From NCBI RefSeq assembly GCF_000024365.1, contig NC_013235.1, forward strand, positions 1,736,001-1,800,000: a DNA stretch of 64,000 bases, given 5' to 3'. Positions 10,189-18,332 of this stretch are shown here, piece by piece. Both the position numbers and the translations under genes were made by a program. Numbering within the stretch: position 1 is the first letter of the stretch; each line of letters begins with the position of its first letter. The notes under the pieces were generated by a model. The model saw nothing but the letters and a program-made list of their open reading frames with translations. It ran no database searches and had not been told where the DNA came from. The stretch is from Nakamurella multipartita DSM 44233 (GTDB lineage Bacteria; Actinomycetota; Actinomycetes; Mycobacteriales; Nakamurellaceae).

Positions 10189-10495
10189 CCCGCGCGGATC
10201 AACTTCTCCGGCGCCCCCCTTCCCGCGCGGATCATCTTCGCCGGCGCGGATGAAACTGCACCGAATGTGACTCGTGCGGCGCGAGTCAACGACTTCATCC
10301 GCGCCGACGATGGCCGCCCGATCCAGATCCACCTCGACCGCTCACGTCGACGGTTGGAGTGGGCCTCGCCAGGCGGCTGGGCCGACGGTACGCCGGCCCC
10401 GCCGCCGGGATCTGCGCGGATCAACTCACACCGAATGTGACGAGTGGGACGGGAATCGACGACTTCGGCCGCGCCGGGGAAGTTGATCCGCGCGG
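10189..10495. repeat. Cluster of palindromic intergenic repeats
   Basis: The 412-base gap between nudC and uvrD2 has no credible gene but is full of related palindromes. A 24-base arm, CGCGCGGATCAACTTC plus TCCGGCGC (from 10191), returns inverted at 10471-10495 with one mismatch. A second near-copy of the left arm begins about 10222. Two internal units share the core CACCGAATGTGAC (10258 and 10428), each followed by a GACTTC-containing right half. The pattern looks like REP or MITE-type DNA. I could not identify a known family. Confidence 0.75.
10243..10304. repeat. 62-bp palindromic unit
   Basis: GGCGCGGATGAA (10243-10254) returns exactly inverted as TTCATCCGCGCC (10293-10304). Inside it GACTCG and CGAGTC form a second inverted pair around a short loop, so the unit can fold into a nested hairpin. 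It is one of two related units in this gap. Confidence 0.75.
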
Positions 10496-10547
10496 CACAG
10501 GGTGGGGTGGAAGTGTCGTACGGCTGTGCGAGCATGGTTGGGTGCCG

Positions 10548-12605
10548 ATGAATTACCTCGATGGCCTTGACGACGGGCAGCGCGCGGCCGTGCTCGCGCC
10601 CTCCGGACCGGTCTGTGTGCTCGCCGGGGCCGGCACCGGGAAGACCCGCACCATCACCCACCGGATCGCGCACCTGGTGGCCACCGGCGCGCATCCGGCG
10701 TCCGAGGTGCTGGCGGTCACCTTCACCACCCGCGCGGCGGGGGAGATGCGGCTGCGGCTGCGGGCCCTGGGCGTGCCCGGGGTGCAGGCCCGCACGTTCC
10801 ACTCGGCCGCGCTCAAGCAGTTGCGCTACTTCTGGCCGCGCGCGGTCGGCGGTCAGCTCTGGCCGGTGCTGGAGCACAAGTTGCGGCTGGTGGCGATCGC
10901 CGCCCGCCGGGCCGGGGCCGCCACCGATGCGGCCACCCTGCGCGACCTGGCCGGCGAGATCGAGTGGTCCAAGGCCACCCTGGCCGGGCCCGAGCAGTAC
11001 CTGGCCGCGGTGGCCAAGGCCGGGCGGGACACCCCGCTGCCGGCCGAGACCGTGGCCAAGGTGTTCGCCGGGTACGAGCGGGCCAAGCAGGAGGCCGAGC
11101 AGCTCGACTTCGACGACCTGCTGCTGCACACCTGCGCGGTGCTGGAGGACGACCGCGACGTCGCCGCCGAGTTCCGTTCCCGTTACCGCAGTTTCGTCGT
11201 CGACGAGTACCAGGACGTCACCCCGCTGCAGCAACGCACGCTGGATGCCTGGCTCGGCGGGCGGGATGCGGTGACCGTGGTCGGGGACGCCAACCAGACC
11301 ATCTACTCCTTCGCCGGGGCCACCCCCCGCTACCTGCTGGGCTTCGAGAAGCGTTACCCCAACGCCGAAGTCGTCCGGCTGGAGCGCGACTACCGGTCCA
11401 CCCCGCAGGTCGTCGGGCTGGCCAACCGGGTCATCGCCGGCGCGTCCGGCGCCACCACCCGGTACCGGCTCAAGCTCACCGCGGTGCTGCCGGACGGTCC
11501 GGCGGCCACCTTCGACGAGCATCCGGACGAGCCGACCGAGGCCCGCGCGGTGGCCGCCGCCTGCGCCGCGCTGATCGCCGACGGCACCCCGCCGTCGGAG
11601 ATCGCCGTGCTGTACCGGATGAACGCCCAGTCCGAAGGGTACGAGGACGCGCTGACCGCGGCCGGGGTGCCGTACGTGATCCGCGGCGGGCAGCGGTTCT
11701 TCGCCCGCCCCGAGGTGCGCCAGGCCATCGGGGTGCTGCGGACCGCCGCCGAGGCCTCCGGCGCCGACGTCACCGACTCGCCCGGCCCCGGCCTGGTGCT
11801 GGCGGTCCGGCAGTTGCTGGTGCCGGTCGGCCTGACCGACGAACCGCCCGCGCCCGGCGCGCTGCGCGACCGCTGGGACTCGCTGCTGGCCGTGGTCAGC
11901 CTGGCCGAGGAACTGGCCGCCGCCGACCCGGAGGCGGGGGTGCCCGAGCTGGTCCGCGAGCTCGACCAGCGGGCCGAGGCCCAGCACGCGCCCTCCGCAC
12001 TGGGGGTCACCCTGGCCTCGCTGCACGCGGCCAAGGGCCTGGAGTGGGACGCGGTGTTCCTGGTCGGCCTGACCGACGGCACCCTGCCCATCCAGCACGC
12101 GGAGACCCCCGAGGAGATCGAGGAGGAGCGCCGGCTGCTCTACGTCGGCGTCACCCGGGCCCGGACGCGGCTGGCCGTGTCCTGGGCGCTCTCGCGCACC
12201 GAGGGCGGCCGGCGCACCCGGCGACGCAGCCGGTTCCTCACCGGCATCGCCCCCGACAGTGCCCGCCCGGACCGCACCGGCCGGGCCCCCGGCCGCTGCC
12301 GGGTGTGTGGGGCGGCGCTGTCCACGCCGACCCAGATCAAGTCCGGGCGCTGCGGAAAGTGCCCCTCCAGCGCCGATCCCGAGCTGGTCGACGCGCTGCG
12401 CAGCTGGCGCAAGGACCGCTCAACGCAGGCCTCGGTGCCGGCCTTCGTGGTGTTCTCCGACGCCACCCTGCTGGCCATCGCCGAGCGCAAACCGGCGGAC
12501 GTGGCCGCGCTGCTGGCCATCCCCGGGATCGGTCGGGCCAAGCTCGATGCCTACGGCTCCGACGTGCTCGAGATCGTCGGCCGGGCCGGCGTGAAAAGTT
12601 CCTGA
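10548..12605 (+). CDS. uvrD2: ATP-dependent DNA helicase UvrD2
   Basis: Superfamily 1A 3'-5' helicase. Motif I is [17 protein letters not shown], motif [14 protein letters not shown], motif [16 protein letters not shown], motif [15 protein letters not shown] and [18 protein letters not shown]. The C-terminus has the UvrD2 features: a four-cysteine segment (CRVCGAAL ... GRCGKC) and an HRDC domain (residues about 610-680, [20 protein letters not shown]). Length 685, as in mycobacterial UvrD2 (about 700). ATG 10548 was chosen; GTG 10542 is in frame just upstream. It is followed directly by the whiB7 promoter and leader. Confidence 0.94.
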   Translation: MNYLDGLDDGQRAAVLAPSGPVCVLAGAGTGKTRTITHRIAHLVATGAHPASEVLAVTFTTRAAGEMRLRLRALGVPGVQARTFHSAALKQLRYFWPRAVGGQLWPVLEHKLRLVAIAARRAGAATDAATLRDLAGEIEWSKATLAGPEQYLAAVAKAGRDTPLPAETVAKVFAGYERAKQEAEQLDFDDLLLHTCAVLEDDRDVAAEFRSRYRSFVVDEYQDVTPLQQRTLDAWLGGRDAVTVVGDANQTIYSFAGATPRYLLGFEKRYPNAEVVRLERDYRSTPQVVGLANRVIAGASGATTRYRLKLTAVLPDGPAATFDEHPDEPTEARAVAAACAALIADGTPPSEIAVLYRMNAQSEGYEDALTAAGVPYVIRGGQRFFARPEVRQAIGVLRTAAEASGADVTDSPGPGLVLAVRQLLVPVGLTDEPPAPGALRDRWDSLLAVVSLAEELAAADPEAGVPELVRELDQRAEAQHAPSALGVTLASLHAAKGLEWDAVFLVGLTDGTLPIQHAETPEEIEEERRLLYVGVTRARTRLAVSWALSRTEGGRRTRRRSRFLTGIAPDSARPDRTGRAPGRCRVCGAALSTPTQIKSGRCGKCPSSADPELVDALRSWRKDRSTQASVPAFVVFSDATLLAIAERKPADVAALLAIPGIGRAKLDAYGSDVLEIVGRAGVKSS

Positions 12606-12607
12606 GA

Positions 12608-12655
12608 AAATTCTGCGATATTCAGTTGCGTCGTCCTGGCGCCCCGCCCTACTGT
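12608..12655 (+). promoter_or_regulatory. Predicted whiB7 promoter with AT-rich box
   Basis: Directly after the uvrD2 stop lies an AT-rich stretch (AAATTCTGCGATATTCAG) abutting a -35-like TTGCGT at 12626-12631, an 18-base spacer and TACTGT at 12650-12655. An AT-rich box touching the -35 is the known binding layout for the AT hook of WhiB7 at its own promoter. Transcription from here would give a leader of about 400 nt. Confidence 0.6.
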
Positions 12656-12769
12656 CGTTCCCGTTGGTGCACCACGGTCCGTGACGGGCCCGGAGTGCGG
12701 CAGCGAAGTGATCAGAACGCCACGACATGCTCTCCGCGCAGGCGGGGTCGACGAGAGGGAGGTGCCGAC

Positions 12770-12925
12770 ATGTTCAATCCGCGGATGATCAGCGGTCGGT
12801 CCGGCCTCTGCGTCGCGCACCTGCGGCGGATCGAGGGGCCAGCCATCACGGCGCGACTGCGCCACGATCAGGTCGATGTCTTTGGCGGCGGCATGTTCCA
12901 GCGCCAGGGAGCGCCCACGGCCTGA
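12770..12925 (+). CDS. Upstream ORF in the whiB7 leader (51 residues)
   Basis: ATG 12770 follows a strong ribosome site (AGAGGGAGG), and the frame runs 51 codons to TGA 12923. The product (MFNPRMISGRSGLCVAHLRR ...) matches nothing I know. whiB7 genes of mycobacteria and streptomycetes have a translated upstream ORF in a long leader. Ribosome stalling on that ORF prevents premature termination and induces the gene under antibiotics. The position, about 105 nt into the transcript and 146 nt before whiB7, fits that role. The peptide sequence itself is probably less important than its translation. Inference from family knowledge. Confidence 0.6.
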   Translation: MFNPRMISGRSGLCVAHLRRIEGPAITARLRHDQVDVFGGGMFQRQGAPTA

Positions 12926-12978
12926 TCGGCCGCCCTTGTCTTTCCGCTGGTTCGCCCTATGGGGTGAATGCCTTGTTT

Positions 12979-12995
12979 GCCTGTATTTGACAGGC
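12979..12995 (+). terminator. Leader hairpin, candidate attenuator
   Basis: GCCTGT (12979-12984) and ACAGGC (12990-12995) form a six-pair stem around ATTTG, between the upstream ORF and whiB7. There is no T-run behind it. Other inverted pairs follow at 13018-13043 (GGCCGG ... CGGCC), so alternative folds are possible. Confidence 0.35.
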
Positions 12996-13070
12996 CCTTC
13001 GCGTACTCCGAGCCGTAGGCCGGCCCACCCGGACCGGACGGCCACCACCATCCTCACGGAGGCCCCCGTG

Positions 13071-13337
13071 ATGCACCTGCTCGAACTCATCGACACCCCA
13101 CCGACCGACGACCTACCCTGCCTGTCCGGGGACCCCGACCTGTTCTTCGCCGAACGGCCGGACGAACTGGAACAGGCCAAGGCGCTGTGCGTCGACTGCC
13201 CGATCCGGCCGCAGTGCCTGGCCGCGGCCCTCGACCGCGGTGAGCCCTGGGGTGTGTGGGGTGGCGAGATCTTCGACCACGGCGTCGTGATCGCCCGGAA
13301 GCGGCCGCGTGGCCGGCCCCGGAAGGTCGCGGCATGA
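13071..13337 (+). CDS. whiB7: Transcriptional regulator WhiB7
   Basis: Fe-S cluster transcription factor that binds the primary sigma factor and turns on intrinsic antibiotic resistance genes. The four cluster cysteines are Cys17, Cys40, Cys43 and Cys49 (LPCLSGD, LCVDCPIRPQC). The GVWGGE turn is at 61-66, and the C-terminus is an AT hook, RPRGRPRK, which distinguishes WhiB7 from other WhiB proteins. GGAGG at 13058-13062 sets ATG 13071 (GTG 13068 is adjacent). Location after uvrD2 is as in mycobacteria. Length 88. Confidence 0.93.
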   Translation: MHLLELIDTPPTDDLPCLSGDPDLFFAERPDELEQAKALCVDCPIRPQCLAAALDRGEPWGVWGGEIFDHGVVIARKRPRGRPRKVAA

Positions 13338-13437
13338 CCACGCCGGTCCGGTCCCGCGCCGCCCGGCGCTTCCCGTCCACATCCGTTGTGGCCAGCCCAG
13401 TCTCGCCACAACCCAAGCACATCAGCACATCTGCGCT

Positions 13438-13451
13438 CCGCCGATCGGCGG
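13438..13451. promoter_or_regulatory. 14-bp perfect palindrome upstream of small basic ORF
   Basis: CCGCCGATCGGCGG is a perfect palindrome ending about 20 bases before the start of the 36-residue gene. It could be an operator or a small RNA hairpin; nothing tells which. Confidence 0.35.
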
Positions 13452-13471
13452 ACCATTCTCGGAGGCATGAC

Positions 13472-13582
13472 ATGAGTTCTCTCATCGAAGATCTGGCTCG
13501 CGACCGCATACGCGACATCCAGCGGGACGTCGAGCGCACCCGGCAGATCCGCCGGGCCAAGGCGGCCCGCAAGAGCCGCTGA
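13472..13582 (+). CDS. Small basic protein, 36 residues
   Basis: ATG 13472 follows GGAGG (13461-13465) at ideal spacing, and the frame ends at TGA 13580-13582 just before a strong bidirectional terminator. The product (MSSLIEDLARDRIRDIQRDV ... KAARKSR) is amphipathic and highly charged, with 13 Lys/Arg in 36 residues, mostly in the C-terminal half, and is probably one helix. It lies 134 bases after whiB7 on the same strand. I do not recognise a family. A nucleic-acid or ribosome contact is possible from charge alone. The good ribosome site and bounded position support a real gene. Confidence 0.65.
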   Translation: MSSLIEDLARDRIRDIQRDVERTRQIRRAKAARKSR

Positions 13583-13586
13583 CCAC

Positions 13587-13625
13587 GGACGGCGCGTCAG
13601 GAACCCGCGTTCTGACGCGCCGTCC
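13587..13625. terminator. Bidirectional hairpin terminator
   Basis: GGACGGCGCGTCAG (13587-13600) and CTGACGCGCCGTCC (13612-13625) are perfect 14-base arms around an 11-base loop, placed where the small plus-strand gene and the minus-strand DUF294 gene converge. It overlaps the latter's stop codon. Confidence 0.75.
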
Positions 13626-15477
13626 ACTCGTCCACCGGCACGTACACGGCGATGTTGTCCATCCGCCGTTGCACCGCGGCCACCTCCCGGATCGCCTGGG
13701 CCAGGATGCTGCGGTCGATCGGCGACACCGTCGCCATTTCCAGCACATCCGTCGGCGGCTCGCCGTCGCGCCACTGTCGCAGCTGATAGCGCAGCCGCAG
13801 CCGCTGCAGCTCCCCGAACACCTCGATCAACGTCGAGGCCGACTCCTGCGGCATCATCTCCGACCCGGCCGCCGCGCGCAGCCGCTCGACCGTCGGCAAT
13901 GCCGAGGAGCCCACGCTCAGCGCGGCCCACCGGGCCAGGTTGACCAGGGGCAGCAGCCCGTCGTTCTTGACGTTGACGAATTCCGGCCGGCGCCGCAACG
14001 CCTCCCGCAGCACGTGCGGCTTGGCCCGCCGGGCCAGCATCTCCTGCAGCAGCAGGCGCATCGTGCCCGGATGCTTGCGGACGTCGGCGAAGACCCGGTC
14101 GACCTCGGACAGGCCCGGATCGCCGTGGATCGGCCGGCCGTCCACGAGCAGCGACGTCATGATCGCGCCGTTGTTGCGGTCCGGCGCGGCCATCCATTCC
14201 AGCGCCGCGGCCCGCCACTGCGCGTTGGTCCGGGCGAACAGCGGATTCTGCGCCGAGGTGCCGCGCTTGTCCCGGTACAGCCGGGCGCCGTCCAAGATGT
14301 CCGCCACCTCGGCGAAAGCGCCCCGATAGGCGGCGATCTGGCTGGTCGGCAGGCCGTCGACGAAGCTGGCCGCCGAGTCCACGTCGGAACTGAGCACCGC
14401 CTCGTGCCGGCCGTTGCTGCCCAAGGCCAGCCAGGTGAACGCATCGACCGACAGCTCCGGACGATGGTCGAAGACCAGCCGGATCGCCCGCCGCACGATG
14501 GTGTCGATGATCGCCGAGTGGACGCCGATCACCTTGCTGACGGTCAGGCCGCGGGTGACCAGCTCGTCCAGCACGGCCGGCAGCCGGCGCGCCCGCTGGC
14601 ACAACTCGTCCACGGTGGCCGCGCGGCGGATCTGCTCGTGCAACGAGATGCCGGCGGTGGCCGGCGAGACCATGAAGTCGCGCGGGGCGATCACCCCGCA
14701 CACGCCGCCGACCCGGTCGACGACCAGCACGAAATCCGCGTCCCGGTCCAGCAGCACGACCAGCGCCTCGGCGGCCGAGTCGCCCCGCACCACGGTCGGC
14801 GGATGACGGTCCGCGACCGCGTCCGCGGCCAGGGTGGACAGGTCACCACCGGCGGCCAGTGCCCGCCGGATCAGTGTGTCGGTGAGCATGCCGAAGCGGC
14901 CGCCGGGCAGCGCGACCGCCGCGCACGGCGCATCGAAGGCGGTCATCTGCGCGGCCGCCTGCACCAGCGTCGAGCCGGTCGGGATGATCAGCGGATCGTG
15001 CACGATCAGGTCGTCGACGGTGGTGTACGCGGCCAGCGGCGGGACCGGACGGACGATGCCGCCGGTCGCCGTCGCCGGCGTGTGGGCGGCCAGGTAGCGG
15101 GCGCCGCCCAGGGCGGCGAATGCGCCGGCCAGCGCCGAGACCGGCAGGGCGGCCGCGCGGACGTCGGTGGCGGCGGCCGCGCGCGGACCCAGGGCCCGCT
15201 CGGCCAGCACGCTGGTCATCCCGATCAACGAGCCGGGCCCCACCGTGTCGTCCGGGACCGACGACGGACCCGGACCCGGCTCCCACCACAGGTCGACCCG
15301 GCCCTCGATGACGAACAGGACGTTGCGGACCGGGCTGGCGAACGCGTCCAGGACGAGTTCGCCGGCCCGGAACCGGACGGTGCGCGCCCGGCCGGCCAGG
15401 TCGGCCAGCCGGGCGGCGTCGAGCCGGTCGAACGGCGGGTACCGGCCCAGCCGCCCGGTCAGCTCCTCGGTGTTCAC
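13597..15477 (-). CDS. cNMP-binding/CBS/nucleotidyltransferase (DUF294) signalling protein
   Basis: From GTG 15477 the product has 626 residues. Order of domains: a cyclic-nucleotide-binding-like domain (1-130, FRAGELVLDAFASPVRNVLFVIEG), a CBS pair (about 150-290), and a DUF294 nucleotidyltransferase with LGSNGRHEAVLSSDVDSA, which holds the G-S and D-x-D metal motif, then the DUF294 C-terminal helices. The nucleotidyltransferase part is GlnD-like, so it may uridylylate or adenylylate a partner in response to ligand binding by the CBS domains. It follows the binding-protein gene by 22 bases, suggesting a shared operon and an amino-acid or nitrogen signal. That link is inference. Confidence 0.82.
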   Translation of the reverse strand: MNTEELTGRLGRYPPFDRLDAARLADLAGRARTVRFRAGELVLDAFASPVRNVLFVIEGRVDLWWEPGPGPSSVPDDTVGPGSLIGMTSVLAERALGPRAAAATDVRAAALPVSALAGAFAALGGARYLAAHTPATATGGIVRPVPPLAAYTTVDDLIVHDPLIIPTGSTLVQAAAQMTAFDAPCAAVALPGGRFGMLTDTLIRRALAAGGDLSTLAADAVADRHPPTVVRGDSAAEALVVLLDRDADFVLVVDRVGGVCGVIAPRDFMVSPATAGISLHEQIRRAATVDELCQRARRLPAVLDELVTRGLTVSKVIGVHSAIIDTIVRRAIRLVFDHRPELSVDAFTWLALGSNGRHEAVLSSDVDSAASFVDGLPTSQIAAYRGAFAEVADILDGARLYRDKRGTSAQNPLFARTNAQWRAAALEWMAAPDRNNGAIMTSLLVDGRPIHGDPGLSEVDRVFADVRKHPGTMRLLLQEMLARRAKPHVLREALRRRPEFVNVKNDGLLPLVNLARWAALSVGSSALPTVERLRAAAGSEMMPQESASTLIEVFGELQRLRLRYQLRQWRDGEPPTDVLEMATVSPIDRSILAQAIREVAAVQRRMDNIAVYVPVDEWTARQNAGS

Positions 15478-15499
15478 CGGCCGCTCGTGCGCACGGGGG

Positions 15500-16348
15500 T
15501 CAGGCGGACCCGGGCGTCGGCGGGTCCGGGATCGCGTACCCGGACGGGCCCACGGTGGCGTCCAGCGACGCCCGCCAGGAGCCGTCCGCGATGTACTGGG
15601 CCAGCGCCTGGTTGACCTGGGCGACGCGCGCGTCGTCACCCTTGGGGATGCCGACGCCGTACCGCTCGTCGGTGAACCCGTTGCCCACCAGCTTGAGCTT
15701 GCCCTTGTACTGATCCTGCGCGGCGAACCCGGCCAGGATGACGTCGTCGGTGCTCACCGCGTCCACCTCGCTGTTGGCCAGGGCGGCCACGCAGTCGGAG
15801 AACCGCGGGTACTCGGTCAGGGTGATCCGGCCCAGGTAGTTGTCCTTGATGTACTGCGAGGACGTCGTCCCGGTCACCGAGCACAGCACCCGACCGTCCA
15901 ACGTGTCCGGCCCGGTGATGTCGGTTTCGTTGCGCCGGACCAGCAGGTCCTGATGGGCGACGAAGTACGGGCCGGCGAAGTCGACCACCTGCTTGCGCTG
16001 ATCGGTGATCGAGTAGCTGGAGAACACCAGATCCACGTCACCGCTTTCCAGCAGCTTCTCCCGCTCGCTCGGATCGGCCTGCACCCAGGTGATGTTCTGG
16101 CTCGGCACGCCGAGCGCGGCGGCCACGTAGGTCGCCGTGTCGACGTCGAAGCCCCGGTAGGTCTCACCGTCCTTGAACCCCAGCCCGGGCTGGTCGAACG
16201 AGATGCCGATGGTGAGCTTGCCGCCCTCCTGGGCGCCGGAGACGGTGCTGGGCGTGCCGACCGAGCCGGAGCCCGAACTGCAGGCGGCCAACCCGACCAG
16301 GGTCAGGGCCAGCACGGCCCCGACCAGGCCACGACGGGAATGGCGCAT
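15500..16348 (-). CDS. Glutamate-type ABC substrate-binding lipoprotein
   Basis: A 282-residue family 3 solute-binding protein. The signal peptide ends in a lipobox, TLVGLAACSSGSGS, so the mature protein is anchored at the outer face of the membrane by Cys. GKLTIGISFDQPGLGFKDG and GFDVDTATYVAAALGV are the usual family 3 start and lobe-1 motifs of glutamate or polar-amino-acid binders. No ABC ATPase or permease gene is nearby: the upstream gene is a secondary transporter of the APC family 8 bases away. Ligand is predicted to be glutamate or a similar amino acid. Confidence 0.88.
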   Translation of the reverse strand: MRHSRRGLVGAVLALTLVGLAACSSGSGSVGTPSTVSGAQEGGKLTIGISFDQPGLGFKDGETYRGFDVDTATYVAAALGVPSQNITWVQADPSEREKLLESGDVDLVFSSYSITDQRKQVVDFAGPYFVAHQDLLVRRNETDITGPDTLDGRVLCSVTGTTSSQYIKDNYLGRITLTEYPRFSDCVAALANSEVDAVSTDDVILAGFAAQDQYKGKLKLVGNGFTDERYGVGIPKGDDARVAQVNQALAQYIADGSWRASLDATVGPSGYAIPDPPTPGSA

Positions 16349-16356
16349 GGTCCGCC

Positions 16357-17961
16357 TCACCGTCCCTTCTCGTCGGGCGCGGCCGGCGGGGCCGGGGCGA
16401 CCCCGGGCACCGCATGGTCCTCGTCCAGCTCGGCCAGCGTGTGCTCGGTGTCGATCGGCGACTCGTACCGGGGCCCGTCGTTGGTCCAGGCCGATTTCAT
16501 CCGGCCGCCGGTGTGGGCGTGCACCTTGGGCCGCACGATCAGCCAACCGGTGATGAACACGACCGCCAGGATCGGGATGCCGAACACGATGACGATGAAG
16601 TTCGTCTTGTGCCAGAAGTACGGCGAGCTCTGCCAGCCGGAGATGGCCATGCCGACGATCACGAAGGCCAGGAAGGCCAGGCCGATATAGCTGGTCCAGG
16701 GTGAGCCGGGCATCGGGAACGAACTGGCCGGGATGACGCCCCGGTCGGTGAGCTGTCTGAGCCGGATCTGGCACAGGAAGATCGTCGACCAGGTGAAGAT
16801 GACGCCGATCGCGGCGGCCTCCAGGGCGATCTCGAACGCATCGGGCTCGATCGCGTTGAGCAGCGCACCGAAGACGTAGACGATCGAGGTGAACACGATG
16901 CCGGCCCAGGGCACCCCGGACGCGCTCATCTTCATGGTGAACTTGGGGGCCTGCTTGGACACCGCCAGGCTGCGCAGCACGCGGCCGGTGGAGTACAGCC
17001 CGGAGTTCAGGCTGGACATGGCGGCGACGATGAGGATGCCCTGGATCAGGGCGCCCATCCAGTTCAGGCCCAATCGTTCGAACACCGTCACGAATGGACT
17101 GGTGCCGGCCGTGTACTCGCTGGTGGGCAGCATGCACACGAGCAGCAGGATCGACCCGCAGTAGAAGACGCCGATCCGGAAGATGACGGCGTTGACGGCC
17201 TTGGGCACTTCCCGTCGGGAATCGGCCATCTCGCCGGCCGCGACGCCGACCATCTCGATCGCGGCGTAGGCGAACACGACGCCGGACATCACCAGAATCG
17301 GGCCATACCAGGCGAAATCACCGGTGGACGGCCAGAAGCCGCCAGGATTGCTCCACAGGTTCTCGAACCCGGCCTGGTGGTCGCCGATGGTGAAACGACC
17401 GACCACGACCACGATGCCGACGATCAGGAACGCCACGATCGCGGTGACCTTGAGGATCGAGGCCCAGAACTCGAACTCGCCGAACGCCTTGGCCGACAAC
17501 AGGTTGATGATCAACACCACGACCAGCGCGATCAACACGGTCGCCCAGGTCGGCATGGTCGGCCACCAGAACTGGACATACAGGCCGACGGCCGACAGTT
17601 CGGCGATCCCGGTCAGCGCCCAGTTCAACCAGTACATCCAGCCGGTGATGTAGGCGCCGGCCTCGCCGTAGAACTCGCGCATGTAGGAGACGAAGGCGCC
17701 CGAGGTGGGGCGGTGCAGCACCAGCTCGCCCAGCGCGCGCATCAAGAAATAGGCGATGACGCCGACGAAGGCGTAGCTGAACAGCAGGGCCGGACCCGTG
17801 CTGTGCAGGCGGGAGGCCGAGCCCAGGAACAGGCCGGTGCCGATCGCACCGCCGATGGCGATCATCTGGACCTGGCGCCGGCCCAGGCTCTGCTTGTACC
17901 CCTCCTGCTCGGAATTGAGATTGGTGGCGGGCTGCGATGGTCGCGGCTCGGTCTGGGTCAC
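16357..17961 (-). CDS. Amino acid permease, APC family (AnsP/GabP-like)
   Basis: A 534-residue membrane protein with about 12 helices. The first helix carries AIGGAIGTGLFLGSA, the substrate-binding unwound segment of the AAT group (asparagine, GABA, aromatic or D-amino-acid permeases). GELVLHRPTSGAFVSYMREF and YWLNWALTGIAELSAVGLY are also typical and closest to L-asparagine permease. It is a proton-coupled importer in the cytoplasmic membrane. A charged C-terminal tail of about 50 residues follows the last helix. It is the first gene of the minus-strand unit with the binding protein and the DUF294 protein. Confidence 0.87.
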   Translation of the reverse strand: MTQTEPRPSQPATNLNSEQEGYKQSLGRRQVQMIAIGGAIGTGLFLGSASRLHSTGPALLFSYAFVGVIAYFLMRALGELVLHRPTSGAFVSYMREFYGEAGAYITGWMYWLNWALTGIAELSAVGLYVQFWWPTMPTWATVLIALVVVLIINLLSAKAFGEFEFWASILKVTAIVAFLIVGIVVVVGRFTIGDHQAGFENLWSNPGGFWPSTGDFAWYGPILVMSGVVFAYAAIEMVGVAAGEMADSRREVPKAVNAVIFRIGVFYCGSILLLVCMLPTSEYTAGTSPFVTVFERLGLNWMGALIQGILIVAAMSSLNSGLYSTGRVLRSLAVSKQAPKFTMKMSASGVPWAGIVFTSIVYVFGALLNAIEPDAFEIALEAAAIGVIFTWSTIFLCQIRLRQLTDRGVIPASSFPMPGSPWTSYIGLAFLAFVIVGMAISGWQSSPYFWHKTNFIVIVFGIPILAVVFITGWLIVRPKVHAHTGGRMKSAWTNDGPRYESPIDTEHTLAELDEDHAVPGVAPAPPAAPDEKGR

Positions 17962-18018
17962 GATGCACCTCCTGGTGTGCGCGGCATCCGGAACGGATGG
18001 GACTCATGCAAGCCCCCC

Positions 18019-18035
18019 AATGCAGTCAATGCATT
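18019..18035. promoter_or_regulatory. Inverted repeat upstream of the permease operon
   Basis: AATGCA and TGCATT flank GTCAA at 18019-18035, with CCCC and GGGG just outside, about 60 bases before the permease start. The symmetry and position suit an operator. The regulator is unknown. Confidence 0.45.
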
Positions 18036-18111
18036 ACGGGGTGTTACTACTGGATGACAACGTTGTCGAGCTCGATGAACCCAGAATCGACGGCGGAGTT
18101 ATCGTGGCGCG

Positions 18112-18315
18112 GTGGAATACCCACTGTCAGGCCCGGTCAAACCGGGCGATCAGCGCATTCTCGCAGCCTGCCAACTGTGCGGCCAGGCGGTGCCGGACGC
18201 GCCGGTGACCTGGATGCTCGAGCATGGACCCCGCGGTCCGGTGTGGACCTGCCCGGACTGCGCGCGGGCGCACCTGCGCTCGATCGAGGCCAAGCTCGAC
18301 CAGGAGTACTGGTAG
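18112..18315 (+). CDS. Small zinc-ribbon protein, 67 residues
   Basis: Two CxxC pairs (ACQLCGQAV and TCPDCARAH) spaced about 27 residues apart predict a zinc ribbon in a 67-residue cytoplasmic protein. The start is GTG 18112. It is read divergently from the permease, with about 150 bases of shared upstream DNA, and runs toward the AarF gene. Small ribbons of this type are common and mostly uncharacterised in actinobacteria; no function is claimed. Confidence 0.7.
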   Translation: MEYPLSGPVKPGDQRILAACQLCGQAVPDAPVTWMLEHGPRGPVWTCPDCARAHLRSIEAKLDQEYW

Positions 18316-18332
18316 GGCCGGCCGCGGACAAC

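Noticed and set aside
15500-16348. A complete ABC glutamate transporter operon
   Set aside because: Only the binding protein is present; the neighbours are an APC permease and a signalling protein.
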